In this document: one piece after another, positions 55,839-64,000 of the stretch
How positions within the stretch are numbered: the first letter of the stretch is position 1
Layout of the letters: each line of letters opens with the position of its first letter
Origin: Ovis canadensis
Taxonomy: Eukaryota > Chordata > Mammalia > Artiodactyla > Bovidae
Direction of reading: 5' to 3'
NCBI RefSeq assembly: GCF_042477335.2
Contig: NC_091254.1
Span: 92,593,501-92,657,500 of the forward strand
Length of the DNA stretch: 64,000 nucleotides
Translations under genes and position numbers: made by a program
The notes under the pieces: generated by a model
The model's database searches: none
What the model saw: the letters and a program-made list of their open reading frames with translations, nothing else
Told to the model about the DNA's origin: nothing

Positions 55839-57056
55839 ATGGGTAGAGAATAATAATAAGATCACTAAATCTGAAAATTAAATCATTTCAGCATTTTGGT
55901 TGATGTGGTATGTGTTACATAAGATAAATTTTTTTAAAAGACACCAATTCATGCTGGACAAGTGATTTTATTCTCACCTCTGGAGGCACTAAATTGATAG
56001 AATCTGGATTTAGGAGCATTCCCAAGCAGTGGACCCTGTCCAGTGGTATGGAGGAAGTATCAACTTTGAGGAAATTTCTCAGGTTCAGCAGCAGAATCTC
56101 CAGGTATAGAAAAAAAGATCACAATTTCAAATGTGAATGGAAAGTAGGGGTTGGAAGTTTGGGAAGACATCAGTATGGGGAGCTTAGAGACCAAAGGTAA
56201 CACAATTCTTTATAATGTTGGTGATTCATTCATGGCCCTTTGTATCATGAGAATTAACACCTGGGTTATAAAGTTAATTGTATTATATCACTTCAGCATT
56301 TTGGAGAACATCATTTGACACAGTCCATTAAAAATCCCTAGCATAATGAATATATTACTTTGGGATTCCAGTGAAGTCTAATGAATAAATATAACATTTA
56401 AGCACATTCCTAAGAACCTAGTCTAGATTCACTTGATAAACTAGATAAGCTCACTGTTAATGGATTTGTTCTGGTTGGCTGAGTTAATAATGAGTGCTTA
56501 AAATTGCACCTAATGCATATTTACTCAATAAAAGAACCATCTGAATGATGCTTCTATGTGCAATTGGAAGCCCAATGTAATAAGCATGCATTTGAAAGCT
56601 TTAAAAACTATTACTACACATTAGGATTGTATAATTTGAATTTTTTTGAATTTTTTTGTCTTTCCAATCTCATTCAATCACTGTCAGGCAGGACATTTGT
56701 TTACATTAGTGCAAATAAATAGTGTAAATATACTTTAAAGAAATTTGCATGGTCTGGGAAGACTAATAAAAATTATAATCATGCTATGTACAAAGTAAAA
56801 TATTCCAACATGTAGCTTGGCAATAGATGCTTGGAAATAATCCAGAAAATTCCTAGTCCTTATATCTGCAACTTCTGTGTTTATTATTTTTCATTTAATT
56901 TTTAGTCTATGGGAAGATTTTTTGGGCTTGAAAATGGGCAACGTTTTTTGTAATTTGACTCAGGATCAGTGTATTCACTTTCGCAAATATGTACTGATTT
57001 TTTGTGATAAGAGGTAGACAAATTAGATGTTATTTAGTTATGTCCTTGCTTTTACT
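55839..57056. other. Non-repetitive AT-rich stretch
   Basis: About 1.2 kb with no recognised repeat or exon. Confidence 0.5.
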
Positions 57057-57165
57057 GGGAATTCCCTGGTGGGCCAGTGGTTAGGACTCAGCGTTTTTGT
57101 TACCAGGGACTCAGGTTTGATCCCTGGTAAGGGAACTAAGATCTTGCAAACTGTGTGGCATTTCC
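57057..57165 (+). mobile_element. CHR-type SINE head
   Basis: Forward tRNA-like head GGGAATTCCCTGGTGGGCC, CAGTGGTTAGGACTCAGCG, GGTTTGATCCCTGGTAAGGG, then a very short body. Confidence 0.75.
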
Positions 57166-58705
57166 TCCCTGCTGCAAATCACTGCTTTTACAGAACCTGC
57201 CACTTGTGCCCTGAGCCAAAGATGTCTGTGGAGAAGATTTGTCTTGACTGTTCCCTACACCTTTCAGCTTCTTCTTGTCCACCATGGCTGTGTCCTCAGA
57301 TGTTTGTGTGGGAGTCTTATACCCGAGGCAGCTCCAGTGATAGTAATGACTAGGTCTATGAATTAAGAATGCTTCTAGCTGCAAATAACAACACACCTGG
57401 GCAACAGCCGCATCCATAAGTAGTGTTTATTCTTCTCAGGTATCAGTAAGCTCGGAGGCAGGATGCTGGTGGCATTGGCTCAGTGGTTAGAGGTCCTAGG
57501 GCTGGTGTCTGTTTGGATTTCTGTTCCCTCCTAGCCGCTAGACTGGCACCAGGCACTCTGTCTTGAAGGCAGAAGGACATGGGGGAAGAAGCAATGCCAG
57601 ACACATCTGTTAACCTTACAGCAACATCGAACAAAAATTACCAAAGGTTTTACTGTTATTCAATCTCCCTGGACATTTCTGCCTCCATGCAATTGTCTAG
57701 AACTGTGGGATGTGGGCACCCAGCTGCAAAGAAAAGTGGGCGCGTGAGATTTTAGTTGAGGGGGAAATGGGAGAAGGGAATCAGAACTGAGTGTTGGGTT
57801 AGAACACCCAGTGGGGTTAACCAGGCCGTTGTGCCGGCCACACCTGGAGAGCTGGGCTCTAGCGATTAGGAGCAGAGACTCACGGGGACCAGCTGGACGA
57901 GGAGACAGGTGACAGAGGCTGCTTGCATCACCACTGGCATCCCCCTCCAGCCACACTCACCCCGATCTGCATATTGACATGTGGGGAACTACTGTACCCC
58001 TGGAGGTGATTCTTAATGTTTCTTTCTTTCCTTCTTGATTTTATTTGATTCTCACATATTATATAATAATACAGAAATAGATTGCAAAACCATCTCTCAT
58101 CACCATTTCCTTAACTGGTTTTCATGCTTCCGTTTTCCTTTTGATCCATATCATTTGCATGCTTTTCAGTGGAAAGATAATTAAACACTAACTTATTTTT
58201 TCACTTCACATTATTTCATAACCGTGTCCCTCTGGCTGCTTTCTTCTGTCCTTAATGAATGTCTATATCATCTGCACTGATTCCTTTAAAGGATAGACAT
58301 TATCGGCAATCTCAGCTTAGTAGCAGTATAATGCTCCTTAGCTCCAAGAGATCCACAGTAGCAGAAGGACCCAATCATATTTGTTATTTTGGAAAAGCTA
58401 TTTTTTAGAAAATTCTTCTGGTTTGAGACTGATGTAACCATGGAGACTTAACAACTTTCGTAGTGTATGGATCAGTCAGTCAACTGAGAACTCTGCTAGT
58501 TCAACATGCAAGCAATCTTTGTGTTTAAACATCCCAAACCACTATTTTAACTTTGAATAGTGATCAAAATTATCCCTAGATAGGTCAAAAGAACCATCTT
58601 TCTTATTACTTTTGACCCTATACATGTGTGTTTGTGTCACTATGTATTTTATTTGCAGAAAAAGTTGTATTTCTTGAACTTCCCCTACCATCTTTATAAA
58701 ATTGA
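57166..58705. other. Possible old repeat, otherwise unrecognised
   Basis: 57358-57600 (GCTTCTAGCTGCAAATAACA, GGCATTGGCTCAGTGG) resembles an old mammalian interspersed repeat that I cannot name. No exon supported. Confidence 0.35.
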
Positions 58706-58715
58706 CCAGGCTTTA

Positions 58716-59615
58716 TTTATTTATTTATTTATTTTTATAGTTTTTTTTTTTCAGTTTTTTATTTTTTAAATTTAAAAATCTTTAATTCTTACATGCGTTC
58801 CCAAACATGAACCCCCTCCCACCTCCCTCCCCATAACATCTCTCTGGGTCATCCCCATGCACCAGCCCCAAGCATGCTGCATCCTGCGTCAGACATAGAC
58901 TGGCGATTCAATTCACATGATAGTATACATGTTAGAATGTCATTCTCCCAAATCATCCCACCCTCTCCCTCTCCCTCTGAGTCCAAAAGTCCGTTATACA
59001 CATCTGTGTCTCTTTCCCTGTCTTGCATACAGGGTCGTCATTGCCATCTTCCTAAATTCCATATATATGTGTTAGTATACTGTATTGGTGTTTTTCTTTC
59101 TGGCTTACTTCACTCTGTATAATCGGCTCCAGTTTCATCCATCTCATCAGAACTGATTCAAATGAATTCTTTTTAACGGCTGAGAAATACTCCATTGTGT
59201 ATATGTACCACAGCTTTCTTATCCATTCATCTGCTGATGGACATCTAGGTTGTTTCCATGTCCTGGCTATTATAAACAGTGCTGCGATGAACATTGGGGT
59301 ACATGTGTCTCTTTCAATTCTGGTTTCCTCGGTGTGTATGCCCAGAAGTGGGATTGCTGGGTCATAACGTAGTTCTATTTGCAATTTTTTAAGAAATCTC
59401 CACACTGTTCTCCATAGTGGCTGTACTAGTTTGCATTCCCACCAACAGTGTAGGAGGGTTCCCTTTTCTCCACACCCTCTCCAGCATTTATTGCTTGCAA
59501 ATTTTTGGATCGCAGCCATTCTGACTGGTGTGAAGTGGTACCTCATTGTGGTTTTGATTTGCATTTCTCTAATAATGAGTGATGTTGAGCATCTTTTCAT
59601 GTGTTTGTTAGCCAT
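58716..59615 (-). mobile_element. 5'-truncated ruminant L1 with 10-bp target duplication
   Basis: CCAGGCTTTA at 58706-58715 and 59616-59625 flanks it exactly. Its poly(A) is the T-rich TTTATTTA run and T-run at 58716-58752. Then 3' UTR (58753-59051) and the end of ORF2. The intact reading frame and clean 3' end suggest a young insertion. Confidence 0.95.
59052..59615 (-). pseudogene. L1 ORF2 C-terminal segment, open
   Basis: 187 codons remain open to a stop that looks like the natural ORF2 end ([12 protein letters not shown]). ORF2 encodes the endonuclease/reverse transcriptase of L1; only the part after RT remains. The cysteine motif C44-X3-C48-X7-H56-X4-C61 is intact, followed by [20 protein letters not shown] and [14 protein letters not shown]. 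The first ATG sits at the truncation point, so it is an incidental start. Not functional alone. Confidence 0.92.
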
Positions 59616-59701
59616 CCAGGCTTTAAAATGCAGTACTTAGCAAGTTACCAGAGGGCCAGGACACTGGAATTGAAAAAAAAAAAAAATCCACTAGATATCA
59701 A

Positions 59702-59904
59702 GCTGCTCGCTCAGTCGTGTCCGACTCTTTGCAACCCCGTGGACTGTAGCCCACCAGGCTCCTCCATCCATGGGATTCTCCAGGCAAGAGTACTGGAGTG
59801 GGTTGCCGTTTCCTTTTCCAGGGCATCTTCCCTACCCAGGAATCGAACCTGGTCTTCCGTATTGCAGGCAGACGCTTTAACCTCTGAGCCACCAGGGAAG
59901 CCCA
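59702..59904 (-). mobile_element. Bov-tA SINE
   Basis: Well-preserved reverse Bov-tA (GCTCGCTCAGTCGTGTCC to CCACCAGGGAAGCCC). An A-run at 59673-59686 lies just left, not part of this SINE. Confidence 0.92.
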
Positions 59905-60044
59905 TATAATCCCAAATAACTTTTAAAAGCTGTGACTATCTTTAAACATAATTAGATGATTTTGCCATTGTCATCAGAAGATTAAATAATTACAGATTCC
60001 ATTTCTAACTACAGTTGCAAATACAAGTTTGTAAATACACTGTG

Positions 60045-60255
60045 TTGTTGTTAGTTGCTCAGTCATTTCTGATGCTTTGTGAACCCATGGATTATAGCCC
60101 ACCAGACTCTTCCTCTGTCCACAGGATTTTCCAGGCAAGAATCCTGGAGTGGGTTGCCATTTCCTTCTCCAGGGGATCTTCCTCACCCAGGGATTGAATC
60201 TGGGTCTCCTGCATTGCAAGCAGACTCTTTACCATATGAGCTACCAGGGAGGCCC
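60045..60255 (-). mobile_element. Bov-tA SINE
   Basis: Reverse Bov-tA; GTTAGTTGCTCAGTCATTTC to GAGCTACCAGGGAGGCCC, with (GTT)n at the left. Confidence 0.92.
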
Positions 60256-60389
60256 AATTGTTACATCACTTTTAGATGTATCCAATGAAATCTGCATACA
60301 TCCTAGGCATGATAACCATTGTTAATAAAAAAGAATTAATGTATAATTAATTGATTAAGTTCTGCCTTCAACCAATGACTGGATAAATA

Positions 60390-60575
60390 AGTAAAGATCT
60401 TGACTGCAATGCAGAAGACACAAAGGACTCAGGTTCAATTCCTGGGCCAGGAAGATCCCCTGGAGGAGGGCATGTCAACCCGCTCCAGTATTCTTGCCTG
60501 GAGAATCCCATGGACAGAGAGCCTTGTGGGGCTACAGTCCATGGGGTTGCAAAGAGCTGGATATGACTGATGACA
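60390..60575 (+). mobile_element. Bov-tA SINE, 5' end degraded
   Basis: Forward Bov-tA; GACTGCAATGCAGAAGACAC, GGTTCAATTCCTGGGCCAGG, body to GAGCTGGATATGACTGATG. The first ~25 bp of the head are altered. Confidence 0.88.
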
Positions 60576-60799
60576 CCTGAGTGGATTCAAGTGATAGAAT
60601 ATTATCTGGGCTTTACAAAGAAGCAAGGTACTGGTAATGTGGCAGGTTGGATAAACCTTGAAAACATTATGCTGAGTGAAAGTAAACCATCACAAAAAAT
60701 CTAAATATTACCTGACTTAATTCATATGAAAATCTAGAATAGGGAAACCTATGAAGACAAAAAGCAGATTAGTATTTGTTTATGGCTGGGAGGTATGAA

Positions 60800-62545
60800 T
60801 CACTACGAACAAGGCTAGTGGAGGTGATGGAATTCCAGTTGAGCTATTTTAAATCCTGAAAAATGATGCTGTGAAAGTGCTGCACTCAATATGCCAGCAC
60901 ATTTGGAAAACTCAGCAGTGGCCACAGGACTGGAAAAGGGCAGTTTTCATTCCAATCCCAAAGAAAGGCAATGCCAAAGAATGCTCAAACTACCGCACAA
61001 TTACACTCATCTCACACGCTAGTAAAGTAATGCTCAAAATTCTCCAAGCCAGGCTTCAGCGATACATGAACAGTGAACTTCCAGATGTTCAAGCTGGTTT
61101 TAGAAAAGGCAGCGGAACCAGAGATCAAATTGCCAACATCCACTGGATCATGGAAAAAGCAAGAGAGTTCCAGAAAAACATCTATTTCTGCTTTATTGAC
61201 TATGCCAAAGCCTTTGGCTGTGTGGATCACAATAAACTGTGGAAAATTCTGAAAGAGATGGGAATACAAGACCACCTGACCTGCCTCTTGAGAAACCTAT
61301 ATGCAGATCAGGAGTTAGAACTGGACATGGAACAACAGACTGGTTTCAAATAGCAAAAGGAGTACGTCAAGGCTGTATATTGTCACCCTGCTTATTTAAC
61401 TTCTATGCAGAGTATATCATGAGAAATGCTGGGCTGGAAGAAGCCCAGCCTGGAATCAAGATTGCTGGGAGAAATATCAATAACCTCAGATATGCAGATG
61501 ACACCACCCTTATGGCAGAAAGTGAAGAAGAAGTAAAGAGCCTCTTGATGAAAGTGAAAGAGGAGAGTGAAAAAGTTGGCTTAAAGCTCAACATTCAGAA
61601 AACAAAGATCATGGCATCCAGTTCCATCACTTCATGACAAATAGATGGGGAAACAGTGGAAACAGTATCAGACTTTATTTTGGGGGGGCTCCAAAATCAC
61701 TGCAGATGGTGACTGCAGCCATGAAATTAAAAGACGCTTACTGCTTGGAAGGAAAGTTATGACCAACCTAGATGGCAATGGCAACCCACTCCAGTACTCT
61801 TGCCTGGAAAATCCCATGGGCAGAGGAACCTGGTAGGCTGCAGTCCATGGGGTCGCTAAGAGTCGGACACGACTGAGCGACTTGACTTTCACTTTTCACC
61901 TTCTTGCATTGGAGAAGGCAATGGTAACCCACTCCAGTGTTCTTGCCTGGAGAGTCCCAGGGATGGGGGAGCCTGGTGGGCTGCTATCTACGGGGTCGCA
62001 CAGAGTCGGACACGACTGAAGTGACTTAGCAGCAGCAGATGGTGTATTAAAAATCAGAGACATTAGTTTGCCAACAAAGGTCCGTCTAGTCAAGGCTATG
62101 GTTTTTCCAGTGGTCATGTATGGATCTGAGAGTTGGACTGTAAAGAAAGCTGAGTGTCAAAGAACTGATGCTTTTGAACTGTGGTGTTGGAGAAGACTCT
62201 TGAGAGTCCCTTGGGTTGCAAGGAGATCCAACCAATCCATTCTGAAGGAGATCAGTCCTGGGTGTTCATTGGAAGGACTGATGCTAAAGCTGAAACTCAA
62301 ATACTTTGGCCACCTCATGCGAAGAGTTGACTCGTTGGAAAAGACTCTGATGCTGGGAGGGATTGGGGGCAGGAGGAGAAGGGGACGACAGAGGATGAGA
62401 TGGCTGGATGGCATCACCAACTCAATGGACGTGAGTTTGAGTGAACTCTGGGAGTTGGTGATGGACAGGGAGGCCTGGCATGCTGCGATTCATGGGGTCG
62501 CAAAGAGTCAGACAACTGAGCGACTGAACTGAACCAAACTGAACT
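60800..62545 (+). mobile_element. BovB LINE with RT region, target duplication
   Basis: The longest BovB here (about 1.48 kb without the inserted SINE). RT motifs: QWPQDWKRAVFIPIPKKGN (near 60920), QAGFRKGSGTRDQIANIHW, YADD at 61491-61502, NIQKTKIMAS. After 61640 come DFILGGSKITADGDCSHEIK and, beyond the [24 protein letters not shown] to the C-terminus and the tip at 62545. It lacks the endonuclease half. A 7-nt loss near 61312 (AAGCAAC present in the copy at 40358) shifts frame and a TGG to TGA change near 61634 stops it. GGGAGGTATGA copies flank it. Confidence 0.96.
61776..62036 (+). mobile_element. BovA2 dimer inside BovB
   Basis: AGATGG at 61770-61775 and 62037-62042 flanks it. Two forward BovA bodies joined by a TTGACTTTCACTTTTC linker, ending GACTTAGCAGCAGC. 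The BovB sequence resumes at GTGTATTAAAAATCAGAGAC. Confidence 0.93.
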
Positions 62546-62556
62546 GGGAAGTATGA

Positions 62557-62690
62557 TGGAGAAGGAAATGGCAACCCACTCCAGTATTCTTGTCTCGAGA
62601 ATCCCATGGACAGAGGAGCTTGGTGGGCTGCCGTCTATGAAATCACACAGAGTCGGACACGACTGAAGCGACTTAGCAGCAGCAGCAGCA
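62557..62690 (+). mobile_element. BovA2 monomer inside the BovB target duplication
   Basis: Starts TGGAGAAGGAAATGG, ends CGACTTAGCAG(CAG)n. Flanked by GGGAAGTATGA (62546-62556) and GGGAGGTATGAA (62691-62702). Confidence 0.93.
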
Positions 62691-63051
62691 GGGAGGTATG
62701 AAGGAATAGGCGGGCTACAGATGAAATGCATAATGTTTATTTTTGAAGTGGTGAAAGTATTTCAAAATTGACTGTGGAGATAATTGCACTTATATGTAAA
62801 TACACTAAAAATCATAAAACAATACTATAAATGGATAAATTGCATGGTAAATAACTATCTCAATAAAGCTGTTAAAAAGGAAAGAAAAAACTATGGACAA
62901 GTTCTGCCTTCGTATTTGGGGATTTCACATCGTTTTTCTACTTGGATTTACATTTTAATTTCATTTCCACTGAGGAGTCTTATTTTAATGTAACACATTC
63001 GTGAGCGATGTGAAATCCCGTGTGTCTGTGGACGAGTATGATATAGTTAAC

Positions 63052-63290
63052 ACTGCGGTCAGCAGTGCAGAATGTGGAGCCGGGTTTCTTGAGCTCCAAT
63101 CAAGTTTTGCTACCTGCTGGCTACGTGATATTGAGAAAAAGTTACTGTGCTCTCTGTGTCTAAATGTCCTCGTCTGAAAAAGGAAGAAAATATTACTTAT
63201 GCCATAGAATTGTTGTGAGACTGGAAACAGTTCACACAGGACTGAAGTTAAAGAAAGCCTGGAATACAGAGGCACCTGGTAAACTTTTGC
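63052..63290 (+). mobile_element. MIR SINE, near full length
   Basis: GCTACCTGCTGGCTACGTGA, CTCTGTGTCTAAATGTCCTC, GTCTGAAAAAGGAAG, GAATTGTTGTGAGACTGG follow the MIR order; 3' end CAGAGGCACCTGGTAAAC. Confidence 0.8.
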
Positions 63291-63314
63291 TGTTGTTGTT
63301 AGATGGAGATTGTT

Positions 63315-63665
63315 GCTGCTCAGTTACTAAACTGTGTCCCACTCTTTGCGACCCCATGGACCACAGTGCACCAGGCTTCCCTGTCCTTCACCAACTCGTG
63401 GAGTTGGCTCAAACTCATGATTGAGTCGACGATGTCATCCAACCATCTCATCCTCTGTCATCTCCTTCCCCTCCTCCCCTCAATCTTTCCCAGCATCAGG
63501 GTCTTTCCTAATGAGTCAGTTCTTCCCATCATGTGGCCCAAGTATTGGAGCTTTGGCTTCAGCATCAGTCCTTCCAATGAATATTCAGGACTGATTTCCT
63601 TTAGGATGGGCTGGTTTGATCTCCTTACAGTCCAAGGGACTCTCAGGAGTGTTCTTCAGTTGAGA
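63315..63665 (-). mobile_element. BovB LINE 3' end
   Basis: Reverse BovB 3' ~350 bp (CTCAGTTACTAAACTGTGTC to CCAAGGGACTCTCAGGAG). (GTT)n at 63290-63300 precedes it. Confidence 0.9.
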
Positions 63666-63894
63666 TAGGGTTCAGCATCTGCTCCTCTTGTTAATTTTTA
63701 TAGATTGAAGTGCTGATCAACCTTGTCTCACATAAAGAGAGATGACAATGAAAGGACTTTGGTATCTATTATTGTGCTTCAAGTCTGAACTTCTTCCAAG
63801 TTACATGCCAAAGAAACCACAGCCGTCGATAAAGGAAACTAATGCAAGGTTGACAACCTGACTAGAATCTCTGAGTTTTGTGGAAAGCAAAGAA

Positions 63895-64000
63895 GCAGCC
63901 TAGATGTCCATCAGCAGACGAATGGATAAGAAAGCTGTGGTACATATACACTATGGAGTATTACTCAGCCATTAAAAAGAATACATTTGAATCAGTTCTA
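63895..64000 (+). mobile_element. L1 ORF2 C-terminal piece, runs off the window
   Basis: AGCAGCCTAGATGTCCATCA, GACGAATGGATAAGAAAGC, CTATGGAGTATTACTCAGCC: forward L1, 5'-truncated at ~63895 and continuing past 64000. It covers the same ORF2 part as 59150-59240 on the minus strand. Confidence 0.92.

Larger units (their letters stand above)
60585..62885 (+). mobile_element. Old L1M-type 3' end, split by BovB and a SINE
   Basis: Left part 60590-60799 (ATTATCTGGGCTTTACAAAG, GAAAACATTATGCTGAGTGA, AACCATCACAAAAAATC) and right part 62691-62885 (GGGCTACAGATGAAATGC, TCAAAATTGACTGTGGAG) are consecutive pieces of an old mammalian L1 3' end. Confidence 0.8.

Noticed and set aside
59052..59615. L1 ORF2 fragment as a host protein gene
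   Set aside because: Open frame is explained by a young 5'-truncated L1 with target duplication; no promoter or start of its own.
60871..61637. BovB RT as a functional gene
   Set aside because: Frameshift, nonsense change, inserted SINE and missing endonuclease half show it is dead.
1..64000. Operon, toxin, defence or phage-type system
   Set aside because: Repeat content and lack of dense coding frames show ruminant nuclear DNA; nothing prokaryotic or viral beyond LTR relics is present.

Overview
The window is mammalian nuclear DNA from a ruminant, almost certainly a bovid. Three interspersed repeat groups diagnose this: BovB (RTE-type LINE) fragments ending in ACTGA-type 3' tips, Bov-tA/BovA SINEs with a tRNA-Glu-like head, and the bovine form of LINE-1 with its typical 3' UTR. 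Older pan-mammalian repeats lie beneath them: L2, MIR, MaLR and ERVL LTRs, and Tigger-type DNA transposons. Family names come from recalled consensus features, not from a database search.

I find no convincing protein-coding exon, tRNA, rRNA, CpG island or promoter. Most open frames over 60 codons fall inside SINEs, BovB or L1, or are short chance frames. The stretch is best read as intergenic or deep intronic DNA.

Layout: 0-5 kb holds truncated BovB and L1 3' ends. 5-15 kb holds SINEs, an ERVL-type LTR, a ruminant solo LTR, a purine tract and an L1 ORF1 relic. 15-24 kb has an L1 that seems to carry transduced 3' flank, and an L1 with two SINEs inside it. 24-27 kb is the longest repeat-poor stretch. 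27-31 kb has a SINE flanked by a 77-bp duplication, a 21-bp minisatellite with a 166-bp higher-order period, and L2. 33-42 kb is the most informative part: a BovB flanked by a 224-bp direct duplication, nested SINEs, two Tigger-type elements, and a BovB reverse-transcriptase copy whose 5' junction carries an inverted copy of its own flank, forming a ~320-bp palindrome. 42-58 kb is repeat-sparse with scattered SINEs, L2 and a Tigger-type MITE. 58.7-64 kb has a 5'-truncated L1 with an open ORF2 C-terminus, a 1.75-kb BovB inside an old L1 3' end, and an L1 running off the right edge.

There is no cooperating gene system here. What is unusual is a set of integration scars (long target duplications, template switching at a LINE 5' end, 3' transduction, SINE insertion into a LINE's own target duplication) that can be read directly from the sequence.
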